Positions 28,051-35,964 of a stretch of 57,134 nt of DNA are shown here, piece after piece. How positions within the stretch are numbered: position 1 is the stretch's first letter; each line of letters opens with the position of its first letter. The notes below the pieces were generated by a model. That model saw only the letters and a list, made by a program, of their open reading frames with translations, was not told where the DNA came from and did not search any database. The DNA is from a bacterium UBP8_UBA817. Its GTDB lineage: Bacteria; Margulisbacteria; Marinamargulisbacteria; CAMDBA01. The stretch is from assembly GCA_945888995.1 (NCBI GenBank), contig CAMDBA010000007.1, positions 1-57,134 on the forward strand, read 5' to 3'. The position numbers and the translations under genes are program-made.

Positions 28051-28059
28051 TGATATACT
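28051..28059 (+). promoter_or_regulatory. Extended -10 promoter of the peptide transporter operon
   Basis: TGATATACT is an extended -10 (TGn plus TATACT) about 100 bases before the SBP gene. The -35 region is poor (GAATCG). The start would be near 28066, so a hairpin-bearing leader of about 93 bases results. Confidence 0.45.
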
Positions 28060-28079
28060 TCATTTATATTGATTTAGTC

Positions 28080-28120
28080 CCCGAATCTGTCTAGAATCGG
28101 GCTTATTTCCCGGACAGATT
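28080..28120 (+). promoter_or_regulatory. Nested hairpin in the leader of the peptide transporter operon
   Basis: AATCTGTC (28084-28091) pairs perfectly with GACAGATT (28113-28120), enclosing CGGG (28098-28101) paired with CCCG (28109-28112). An alternative pairing, CCCGA (28080-28084) with TCGGG (28097-28101), excludes the first. No T run follows. Could be an RNA switch, a stability hairpin or an operator. Confidence 0.5.
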
Positions 28121-28158
28121 AAGACACCAACTCATTCTTATAAATAAAGGATACGCCT

Positions 28159-29769
28159 ATGAAAAAGACCGCATTCTTCACCCTTTTAGCTATTATTTCT
28201 ATTTTAACTCTGACGTCCTGTCAAAAACCGGCCGCTATAATAAGCGAAGGAACAGCTGATCCGAATGGGATCCTAAAGCTAAATCTCGGCGCAGAACCGA
28301 CAGTTCTCAATCCTATTTTATATACGGACGCCGCATCAGGCGGTGTGGTTGACCTTATTTTTAACGGGTTATTCAAAGTCAATAATCAACTCGAACTCAT
28401 TCCCGATCTGGCAACCGCTTACACCCTCGGCGATGACGGAAAAACCTACACATTCTTTCTCAAGAAAAATGTCTTATGGCAAGACGGAAAACCCTTTACT
28501 GCTGAGGATGTCGCCTTCACGATGAGTAAAATTCTAGATCCGGCCACCAATACCGTGCGTCGACCTCAATATATAATTAATGGAAAACCAGTGCGATTTA
28601 AAGTTCTGGATCCTTATACGATCCAAGCCATTTTGCCGGAACCGTTTTCTCCGTTTTTAGTCTCAATGGCGATCGGAATGCTGCCCAAGCATTTATTAGA
28701 CGGGCAGAATATCAACACTGCCTCCTTCAACCGCCAACCGGTCGGGACAGGTCCATTTAAATTCAAAAAATGGGTTTCCGGCCAATATGTCGAACTGGAA
28801 CGAAATTCCCTCTACTTCGGCAGCAAGCCGAAGCTAAAAGGCATCCTGCAAAAAATCATTCCCGATGCCAACACCGCTCTTGTAGCACTTGAAAAAGGCG
28901 AAACTGATATTGACCAGGTGCCCGCCAAAGAATTTGACCGAATTACCCAAAAAGGTCAGCTGCAAACTTATCGCTATTACGGCTTGTACTACACCTTTCT
29001 CGGATTTAATCTCAAACACCCCCTCTTATCGGACCATAAAATCCGTGAAGCAATTGCCTATGCAATTAACCGTGATGCATTAACAAAAAGCGTCTTAAAA
29101 GGATTCGGAAAACCTGCCACGATCCCTGAAAGTCCGGTTTCCTGGGCTTATCCAAAAAATGATAAAACAATTCCAACCTATTCTTACAATCCAGCTAAAA
29201 GCACCGAAATCCTGACCCAACTCGGCTATAAAAAGAATGCCTCCACCGGTTTTTTTGAGAAAAATGGAAAGCCGATTGAGTTTACCGTTATTACCAATAA
29301 AGGCAACAAAGACCGTGAAAAGAGCGCGACCATTATTCAGCGTTACCTACAAAATGCCGGTATCAAGCTCAATATCCAGATTATGGAATGGAGCGCTTTT
29401 GTCAAACTATTGAACTCCCCACAAGATCCGAAGCCATTTGACGCCGTTCTTCTGGGCTGGTCTACCGGCATTGACCCGGATGGTTACAGCATTTGGCATT
29501 CAAGTGAGTATCCGAGCGGGTTTAATTTAATCGGATATGCCAATCTGAAAGCGGACCAACTCCTCGTCCAAGGCCGTCGCCAAACTCAAAAAGAAGACCG
29601 ACAAAAAACATACGCCCAGCTCTATAGCGTTATTTCCGGTGATATCCCCTACTATTTCATGTTCTATCCGGAAAGCACCGTCGGGGCGAGCTTGAAACTC
29701 CGAGGTTTGTCAAAACCCGGTCCGGCCGGGCTTCTCAATAAAATCGAAGATGTCTACCTGGTAAAATGA
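28159..29769 (+). CDS. Peptide ABC transporter substrate-binding lipoprotein
   Basis: Family 5 extracellular solute-binding protein that captures peptides or similar solutes. A lipoprotein signal ends in LTLTSC (Cys21). Family signatures: LNLGAEPTVLNPILYTD (about 44-60), YTFFLKKNVLWQDGKPFTAEDVAFT (about 97-121), PVGTGPFKFKKW near 195 and REAIAYAINRDAL near 296. Length 536 is normal. AAAGGA precedes the ATG. First gene of a four-gene import operon, and its stop overlaps the dppB start (ATGA). Confidence 0.92.
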   Translation: MKKTAFFTLLAIISILTLTSCQKPAAIISEGTADPNGILKLNLGAEPTVLNPILYTDAASGGVVDLIFNGLFKVNNQLELIPDLATAYTLGDDGKTYTFFLKKNVLWQDGKPFTAEDVAFTMSKILDPATNTVRRPQYIINGKPVRFKVLDPYTIQAILPEPFSPFLVSMAIGMLPKHLLDGQNINTASFNRQPVGTGPFKFKKWVSGQYVELERNSLYFGSKPKLKGILQKIIPDANTALVALEKGETDIDQVPAKEFDRITQKGQLQTYRYYGLYYTFLGFNLKHPLLSDHKIREAIAYAINRDALTKSVLKGFGKPATIPESPVSWAYPKNDKTIPTYSYNPAKSTEILTQLGYKKNASTGFFEKNGKPIEFTVITNKGNKDREKSATIIQRYLQNAGIKLNIQIMEWSAFVKLLNSPQDPKPFDAVLLGWSTGIDPDGYSIWHSSEYPSGFNLIGYANLKADQLLVQGRRQTQKEDRQKTYAQLYSVISGDIPYYFMFYPESTVGASLKLRGLSKPGPAGLLNKIEDVYLVK

Positions 29770-30719
29770 CGTCGTTAAAAAATCGGATTTTAGGGCTTAT
29801 CCCTCTTATTTTAATTATCACATTTCTCTCGTTTAGCCTGATGAAACTGGCGCCGGGAGATCCGACTACGATGATGATGGACCCTAAAGCAACCGCTGCC
29901 GATGCCTTGAGAATCCGGCACAACCTGGGGTTGGATAAGCCACTTTTGGTTCAGTACGGGCTCTGGCTCAATCAAGTCATCCATGGCAATCTTGGCTATT
30001 CGCTGGTCACAGGAAAACCGGTTTTGGGCTCAATTACCGAACGGTTACCGGCGACACTGCTGCTTTCGGTGACGTCATTGGTCATTATCGTCGGACTAAG
30101 CCTTCCTCTCGGTCTGCTCTCCGGCGCGTATAAAAATTCGGCATTCGACCATGTACTGACAATCATGGTATTTATCGGATTTTCGATTCCGACATTCTGG
30201 CTGGGCATGATGTTAATTTTGTTTTTTTGCGTCACCCTGAATCTCTTTCCGACTTCGGGGTTTATTGATCCCGGGGTAACAGGTCTCGTCCCTACCCTGT
30301 TATCCGTTCTGTCTCATCTATTTTTGCCGCTTTTGACCATTGTCATCGGAGGATTCGCCGGACTCACACGGTTCCAACGGTTCAGTGTGATCACGATTCT
30401 TCATCAGGATTATATTAAGGCCGCGCGCGCCAGAGGATTATCTGAAACTCGGATTTTATTCAGACATGCCTTTAAAAATGCAGCCCTACCGCTGGTCACT
30501 TTATTAGGATTAGAATTACCGGGGCTTTTAGGTGGCGCCTTTGTAATCGAGTATATTTTTGCGTGGCCCGGCATGGGGCAACTTGGCGTAGCGGCCGTTT
30601 TTTCGAGAGATTATCCGATCTTGATGGGCACCCTTTTGATCGGCGCTTGTTTGATTATTCTAGGCAATCTTCTCTCCGATCTAACCTACCGCCTTATCGA
30701 TCCGAGGATTCGCACATGA
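29766..30719 (+). CDS. dppB: Peptide ABC transporter permease, DppB type
   Basis: Inner-membrane permease with six helices. The N-terminal LIPLILIITFLSFSLMKLAPGDPTT and the DppB signature RHNLGLDKPLLVQYGLWL are present, with the EAA loop at ARARGLSETRILFRHAFKNA (about 219-238) that contacts the ATPase. Length 317. It is coupled to its neighbours on both sides by four-base ATGA overlaps. Confidence 0.93.
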   Translation: MTSLKNRILGLIPLILIITFLSFSLMKLAPGDPTTMMMDPKATAADALRIRHNLGLDKPLLVQYGLWLNQVIHGNLGYSLVTGKPVLGSITERLPATLLLSVTSLVIIVGLSLPLGLLSGAYKNSAFDHVLTIMVFIGFSIPTFWLGMMLILFFCVTLNLFPTSGFIDPGVTGLVPTLLSVLSHLFLPLLTIVIGGFAGLTRFQRFSVITILHQDYIKAARARGLSETRILFRHAFKNAALPLVTLLGLELPGLLGGAFVIEYIFAWPGMGQLGVAAVFSRDYPILMGTLLIGACLIILGNLLSDLTYRLIDPRIRT

Positions 30720-31549
30720 GCGCCAAGCGCCATCGGAAACAACCGACCGGATTTTATATCGCGATTCTTTTTTTTTCGGTGATGGTTTTTCTGGCAGTGA
30801 TTGTTCCGTTTTTCCCCAGCCTAGATCCGAATCAATTTAATCCGGATGTCAGTCCCGAAGCGATGCCGCCATCTCTTGATCATCCGTTCGGAACCGATGA
30901 TCTGGGGCGGGATGTTTTGCTCCGGGCGATTTTCGGTGCGAGGATTTCCTTGGCGGTGGGATTCGTTTCAGTAGGGATTGCATTGATTGTCGGAGCCGCG
31001 CTAGGATTTTTAACCGGCTATTTTGGAGGGCGATTCGATAATGTGATGATGCGAATTGTCGATGTAATGATGAGTATTCCCACGATTTTTCTGATTTTGA
31101 TTCTTCAATCCAGCTTCAAGCCTAGCATTTTGAATATCATGTTGGTAATCGGATTTACCAGTTGGATGGGAATTACACGATTGGTAAGAGCCGAAGTGAT
31201 GAGTCTTAAAGAACGTCCGTTTATCCTAGCCGTTAAAGCGAGAGGGTTCGGCTCTTTGACTATTCTCAGGCATATTATCCCGCATACGATTAATCCCATT
31301 TTAGTGACAGCGACATTGGGAATCGGCAATGCCATTATGTCCGAATCGGTCCTCAGCTTTCTGGGGATGGGCGTTCAACCGCCGAATGCGTCGTGGGGAA
31401 ATATGCTGGAGAATAGTCTGTCGTTTATGTTTGACGCACCGTGGATGGCGATTATTCCTGGCTTGCTGATTACCCTGACGGTCTTGGCACTAAACTATAT
31501 TGGCGATACATTACGGAGTCGACTAAATCGGAGTGAACACCATGCTTGA
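30716..31549 (+). CDS. dppC: Peptide ABC transporter permease, DppC type
   Basis: Second permease. The start is the ATG at 30716 overlapping the dppB TGA; an earlier in-frame start would add 51 residues that only read through dppB in another frame. Signatures: HPFGTDDLGRDVLLRAIFGARISL (about 53-76) and EAA loop VKARGFGSLTILRHIIPHTINP (about 171-192). Length 277 is usual. Overlaps the ATPase gene by eight bases. Confidence 0.92.
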   Translation: MSAKRHRKQPTGFYIAILFFSVMVFLAVIVPFFPSLDPNQFNPDVSPEAMPPSLDHPFGTDDLGRDVLLRAIFGARISLAVGFVSVGIALIVGAALGFLTGYFGGRFDNVMMRIVDVMMSIPTIFLILILQSSFKPSILNIMLVIGFTSWMGITRLVRAEVMSLKERPFILAVKARGFGSLTILRHIIPHTINPILVTATLGIGNAIMSESVLSFLGMGVQPPNASWGNMLENSLSFMFDAPWMAIIPGLLITLTVLALNYIGDTLRSRLNRSEHHA

Positions 31550-32492
31550 AGTCAAAAATCTTAAAACCGTCTTTTCCGTTGAATCCGGCACCCTAACTGC
31601 TGTCGACGGCATTTCCCTTACTGTCCCCCCGGGCAAAATCGTCGGCATTGTCGGTGAATCCGGGTCAGGAAAAAGTATCACAGCCCTCTCGATTCTGGAT
31701 CTTCTACCTGCAAACGGTAAGATTACTCAGGGTGAGGTCTTGTGGAACGGCGCCGATCTTTGCCAAATGCCAGCCAAAGAAAAACGGGATATCCGTGGAA
31801 GCCAAATCGGCCTGATTCTGCAGAATCCTCAAGCCTCGCTGAACCCTGTATTTACAATCGGCAGTCAGATGATCGAAACCATTCAACACCATCATAAATT
31901 GCCTAAAAACCAAGCGAAAGAAATGGCCATCGATTTACTTAAAAAAGTCGCGATTCCGGATGCCGAGCGTAGACTCGATCATTATCCGCACCAATTTTCT
32001 ATGGGTATGTGCCAACGGATTATGATTGCGTTGACGATCTGTATGCAACCAAAACTCCTCATCGCCGATGAGCCGACTGCGTCTCTGGATGTCACGATTC
32101 AGTCTCAAGTACTTCATCTTCTGGACCGGATTCGGCATGACTACAGCATGTCGATTATTCTTATTTCGCATGATCTGGGATTAATTTCTCAATACTGTGA
32201 TGACTTGTACATTATGTACCTCGGCAAAATCGTCGAGCATGGGTCTCCCCGGACGATATTCGAAAAGCCTTTACATCCTTACACTCAGGCGCTTGTTGCC
32301 TCGATTCCGACATTTCATCACAAAACAGAATTACCGAGCGCATTCTCAATGACCGATATTCCGAGTCCGTTAGCTATTCCGTCGGGATGCCGGTTTCATC
32401 CGAGATGTGTCCATTGTATGGATATTTGTACACAAAAAGTCCCGAATTTAGAGCCTCATCAAGACCGGGAAGTGGCATGTTTTTTGTATTGA
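31542..32492 (+). CDS. dppD: Peptide ABC transporter ATPase, DppD type, with altered signature motif
   Basis: Energises peptide import. Walker A GESGSGKS (about 38-45), Walker B LLIADEPTASLD, H-loop in ILISHDLGL, and the C-terminal oligopeptide-ATPase cysteines CRFHPRCVHCMDICTQ (possible iron-sulfur site) are all present. The ABC signature, normally LSGGM, reads FSMGM: the Ser and second Gly remain, the first Gly is Met. The start is the ATG at 31542, eight bases after GGAG. The usual second ATPase (DppF) is absent; the next gene is a histidine kinase. Confidence 0.9.
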   Translation: MLEVKNLKTVFSVESGTLTAVDGISLTVPPGKIVGIVGESGSGKSITALSILDLLPANGKITQGEVLWNGADLCQMPAKEKRDIRGSQIGLILQNPQASLNPVFTIGSQMIETIQHHHKLPKNQAKEMAIDLLKKVAIPDAERRLDHYPHQFSMGMCQRIMIALTICMQPKLLIADEPTASLDVTIQSQVLHLLDRIRHDYSMSIILISHDLGLISQYCDDLYIMYLGKIVEHGSPRTIFEKPLHPYTQALVASIPTFHHKTELPSAFSMTDIPSPLAIPSGCRFHPRCVHCMDICTQKVPNLEPHQDREVACFLY

Positions 32493-32512
32493 AGTCCTCA
32501 CAGCATTTAATA

Positions 32513-32541
32513 CTGACGGCTCAAATATCAAATGCTACAAT
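32513..32541 (+). promoter_or_regulatory. Promoter placed for leaderless transcription of the kinase gene
   Basis: CTGACG (32513-32518), exactly 17 bases, TACAAT (32536-32541), then seven bases and the ATG at 32549. Transcription would begin at or next to the start codon. Confidence 0.5.
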
Positions 32542-32548
32542 ATAGGGT

Positions 32549-33265
32549 ATGCAAAACACACCGGACGAGCAGTTCAACCAGTTACTCGAAGAAGAAAAGC
32601 TTAAATACCAGCAAACATTACAAAAAAAGCTCAAAATTCACCTACATGAGCTCAAAAACCTTGTGGCGAGTATTGTCACTTCCTCTCAATTAATTACCCG
32701 TGATAGTCTTTCTCCGGAACGAAAAGACCGGATGAAAGAAAATATTCTCAAGACGGCCAATCGGTTCGGAGATTTAGTTAAAGAACTTTTAGCGATGGAT
32801 TTTAATGAAGAACTAGTCATTGAAGAAGTCAGCCTTCATGACATTTTGACACAGGCAATCGATACGCTCACGGTTGCATTTGAATCAAAAAACATTCAAT
32901 TTCATACCGACTACGACGACAGCGCCCCTTCTATTCACGCGAATCGTGAAGAGCTTTATCAGGTTTTTCATAATATTATTTTAAATGCCTGCGAAGCCAT
33001 TTCTGAGCTCAATCGATCGATATGGGTCACATGCAAAACAACCGACCACCAGATTTTGATTAAGCTAAAAGATAACGGACCGGGCATTCCGGAAGACGTC
33101 TTGCCTAAGATCTTCGATGTTTTCACTTACGGAAAAGAAAACGGCAACGGCTATGGGCTTAAAATCACCCTTGATATTATCCATAAATATGACGGCAATG
33201 TAGATGTCAGCTCAAAAGTAGGTGAAGGAACCACATTTACCGTCACATTTCCAGCAAAAAACTAG
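32549..33265 (+). CDS. Soluble sensor-less histidine kinase
   Basis: A 238-residue kinase without membrane or recognisable sensor domain. The phosphoacceptor is in the H-box HLHELKNLVASIV near residues 30-42 (His in HELKN), preceded by a short coiled-coil-like Glu/Lys/Gln segment. The ATPase half has N-box NIILNACEAI (about 145), G1 DNGPGIPEDVLPKIFDVF, G2 GNGYGLKI and a C-terminal GEGTTFTVTF. No response regulator gene is beside it. It follows dppD by 56 bases but has its own promoter. A role in peptide sensing is possible from position only. Confidence 0.87.
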   Translation: MQNTPDEQFNQLLEEEKLKYQQTLQKKLKIHLHELKNLVASIVTSSQLITRDSLSPERKDRMKENILKTANRFGDLVKELLAMDFNEELVIEEVSLHDILTQAIDTLTVAFESKNIQFHTDYDDSAPSIHANREELYQVFHNIILNACEAISELNRSIWVTCKTTDHQILIKLKDNGPGIPEDVLPKIFDVFTYGKENGNGYGLKITLDIIHKYDGNVDVSSKVGEGTTFTVTFPAKN

Positions 33266-34681
33266 CTACTTCAGACTTCCCTTTGAAGATTCACTGGGCG
33301 GGACAACTTGCTTGAATCGATCATGTTGCGCCATATGACCGGCACTGATCCCTTCCGTTCCCAACGCCCTAAGCGCAGATAAATTCATCGCCAGACCTAA
33401 GGCTGCCATTGCGGAGCTAAGGTTTTCGGATGTGATATTATCTCCCGACAAAATACGCAGGTTCGTTGCTACTCCCGGATGCGCTACTGGTAAGCGTCCC
33501 ACGACACCGACCGGAGTCGGGACCTCGATTTCTCCGATCAAATTCCCCTCGCTATTCAGTGTCCAGGTTGCCAAAGGGCCGTATCGCTTTTCCCCCGTTT
33601 CGGGATTGATGCCAAGATGCCGAGCATGAAAATGAGCGGCACTTTCCAGAGCCCGCGTGTCTTGGCCCGTGCTCAATCCCAACGCTGAAATCCCGTTCAT
33701 AATTCCTTTATTATGGGTCACCGCCCGATTTTCATCATGCAAGGCGAATTCCGATCCCAAAGCAATGTTTTTGGCGACAATATCCCCGTTCCATTTACCG
33801 AAAGCTAAGGAAGCCGGAGAAAGCATCACAGTCGCGCGGGTAATACGCTGAGAAGCATTGTTAGATAAAATCCTAAAATTGGTGTCCCATTCGGTAAGTT
33901 CCCTGACCTTTGGCGCCAGCGCTTCGGCAACCATATTAACGAGGTTAGCGCCCATCGCATCCCTAACATCTAACCTAAACTCCAATACAAGCATTCGTGG
34001 TGTTAATTTTCGAACAGAAAATCCATCCCGAAACCCACCGCCGCGATCTGTCATACTTCTAAGCTTGGCCACTTCGCCTAGGGCATGCGCCTTTAAAAAT
34101 CGTTCAATATCATCCGATTGAAGTTTTTCCATAACGAGTTCCGGAGTGCAGGGACTTGCTTCGGGTCGAATCAATTGAATCTGCCCGATAATAATTGGTT
34201 CGGCAGGATAGGTTTTAAATCCCCCATTTTTGGCTATTAACTTCGCTCCAAAAGATGCCGCCGCCACGACAGAAGGCTCTTCCGTCGACATCGGAATCGA
34301 AATCTCTTTCCCATCAATGACAAATCCGGGGGCCACTGAAGCCGGTAAGATAAAACCGCCCACGACATTTTCACCTAATTTATCCAGAACATCGACAAAA
34401 GCCGGGTCAGGCATTCCCAAGCTACCCGTTTTTAGACCTGAAGCGGCTTCAACTTTCTGTTGTCTCACCGCAATTGAATCACCCCGTAGTGATAAACGAG
34501 GCGGCGCTGTCGAATCCGTTTTAGAGGTCGAATAAGGCCTGACCTGATGTGAAAATAAAGGCTGCCGTAAATCAGGAATTCCGGATGAGCTGGGAAGTGA
34601 AATAGTTTTACAAGCGACCGCCCTTGCGATAGCTCCTGCATGAGGCAATATCTGCCTGACACAAACCGTAATGCGTTGCAT
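33266..34681 (-). CDS. mvaA: Class II HMG-CoA reductase with N-terminal extension
   Basis: Interconverts HMG-CoA and mevalonate. In 471-residue numbering the catalytic set is visible: Glu in STEEPSVVAA (about 135), Lys in THNKGIMNG (325), Asp in GQDTRALE (341) and His in SAGHMAQHD (449), with the conserved DVRDAMGAN at about 238. These match class II (Pseudomonas mevalonii-type) enzymes, length about 430. The start is the ATG at 34681, six bases after AAGGAG; a TTG six codons upstream lacks a site. About 60 extra N-terminal residues are basic, Ser/Thr-rich, almost free of acidic residues and contain RPYSTS. The 3' end abuts the kinase gene. No other mevalonate genes are in the window. Confidence 0.92.
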   Translation of the reverse strand: MQRITVCVRQILPHAGAIARAVACKTISLPSSSGIPDLRQPLFSHQVRPYSTSKTDSTAPPRLSLRGDSIAVRQQKVEAASGLKTGSLGMPDPAFVDVLDKLGENVVGGFILPASVAPGFVIDGKEISIPMSTEEPSVVAAASFGAKLIAKNGGFKTYPAEPIIIGQIQLIRPEASPCTPELVMEKLQSDDIERFLKAHALGEVAKLRSMTDRGGGFRDGFSVRKLTPRMLVLEFRLDVRDAMGANLVNMVAEALAPKVRELTEWDTNFRILSNNASQRITRATVMLSPASLAFGKWNGDIVAKNIALGSEFALHDENRAVTHNKGIMNGISALGLSTGQDTRALESAAHFHARHLGINPETGEKRYGPLATWTLNSEGNLIGEIEVPTPVGVVGRLPVAHPGVATNLRILSGDNITSENLSSAMAALGLAMNLSALRALGTEGISAGHMAQHDRFKQVVPPSESSKGSLK

Positions 34682-34773
34682 AGAGTGCTCCTTGTTCAAA
34701 TTAAGATAAGATTTATTGGGATCTTTTTATTATCGAAATGAGAGTGGGTAAAAAATCAAAAATTTATCGAACT

Positions 34774-35814
34774 TTACAAAACGCGGAATATCGAAAAAAT
34801 TTGACCGTGCTTTTCTTTTAATAAATATAAGAAAGCCGCAATGGCGATGAGGATAGCGGCTAATAATAGATAGGCCAGATATCCCGAAAATAGGCTCACG
34901 CTATACGCCAAGAGTCCCAACACGACACTCGTGGCATAAAAAAACAAAACAGCCTGCTTATGTGACAATCCAAGATCGATTAATATGTGATGAAAGTGGC
35001 CGCGATCCGGCTGGAAAATCCCTTTTTTATTTTTTATACGTCTGAAAATTGCAAAAAACGTATCTGAAATTGGAACACCCAAGACCAATATCGGCACAAA
35101 AAGCGAAATCGTAATCGTGCTTTTCAACACCCCAAAAATCGACATTGTGGCAATCATATACCCCAAGAACATCGAGCCGGTATCCCCCATAAAAATCTGG
35201 GCGGGTGAAAAATTATATCTCAGAAATCCAAGGCAAGCACCCACCAGAGCAATGGCCAACACTGCTGCCTGGACCTGGCCGTTATTCAGCGCCACCAGTG
35301 AAATCGTAAACGCAGAAATCGCCGCAAGACCTGCTGCTAGCCCATCAAGCCCATCGATGAGATTCATTGTGTTGATCATGCCCACAATCCAGATGATCGT
35401 CAGCGGAAGTGCGATCCATTCGATATATAAAAGCCCGCCGAACGGGTTTGTCACAAAGCTGATCGAAACCCCGAAAAACCATGTAATACAGGCCGCTAGG
35501 ATCTGCCCGCCTAACTTCACAAATGGATTAAGTGAATAAATATCATCTAGAATGCCGGTGATAAAAATCACGCTAGCTCCCAACAAAATCCCGGCAAGCG
35601 GCCCATCAATCGATGAACTAACAAATACCGTTACCATGCATCCGGCAAAAATCGCGATTCCGCCGACTCTTGGAACCGGTATTTTATGAACCTTGCGAGG
35701 ATCGGGCTTATCGACGAGGCCTGCTTTTACAGCAAATTGCCTGACCAGCGGCGTTACTAAGAAAGTTACTGAAAATGCGGCTAGAAGTATGGCGAAGTAA
35801 GAAATTAAGTTCAT
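34774..35814 (-). CDS. Polyprenyl-phosphate GlcNAc-1-phosphate transferase (WecA/TagO/MraY family)
   Basis: Integral membrane enzyme that starts a lipid-linked glycan on undecaprenyl phosphate. Eleven or so helices over about 346 residues. Signatures: VDKPDPRKVHKIPVPRVGG (about 32-50), the aspartate motif DDIYSLNPFVKLGGQ (about 92), NLIDGLDGLAAG (about 152-163), FMGDTGSMFLGY and the HIH-type RGHFHHIL loop, which favours WecA/TagO over MraY. The ATG at 35814 is taken; a TTG nine codons upstream is also possible. It lies 92 bases upstream of the HMG-CoA reductase on the same strand. Confidence 0.9.
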   Translation of the reverse strand: MNLISYFAILLAAFSVTFLVTPLVRQFAVKAGLVDKPDPRKVHKIPVPRVGGIAIFAGCMVTVFVSSSIDGPLAGILLGASVIFITGILDDIYSLNPFVKLGGQILAACITWFFGVSISFVTNPFGGLLYIEWIALPLTIIWIVGMINTMNLIDGLDGLAAGLAAISAFTISLVALNNGQVQAAVLAIALVGACLGFLRYNFSPAQIFMGDTGSMFLGYMIATMSIFGVLKSTITISLFVPILVLGVPISDTFFAIFRRIKNKKGIFQPDRGHFHHILIDLGLSHKQAVLFFYATSVVLGLLAYSVSLFSGYLAYLLLAAILIAIAAFLYLLKEKHGQIFSIFRVL

Positions 35815-35900
35815 TAGTTGGTTTAATCCAGGAATTAACAAAAAAAGCTAAAAGTTCACAAAGGATAATGCATTTTGAATACTCTTTCAATGCGGCTTGC

Positions 35901-35929
35901 TTGACAAATCGGCCTCAGGATAAAAAAAT
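35901..35929 (+). promoter_or_regulatory. Candidate promoter of trpS
   Basis: A perfect TTGACA at 35901-35906 with an A-rich AAAAAT 17 bases on (35924-35929). The -35 is strong, the -10 weak. Confidence 0.36.
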
Positions 35930-35964
35930 GGCAGCTCTATTTAGCGAAAGGAAGACCGACAGAT

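Noticed and set aside
22399-28158. tRNA or small RNA genes in the intergenic gaps
   Set aside because: No cloverleaf, TTCGAATC-type arm or CCA end was seen in any gap of the window.
30563-30715. N-terminal extension of the dppC frame
   Set aside because: These 51 codons overlap dppB in another frame and do not resemble DppC; the ATG at 30716 overlaps the dppB stop as ATGA.
34682-34699. TTG start of HMG-CoA reductase
   Set aside because: The ribosome site AAGGAG lies between this TTG and the ATG at 34681.
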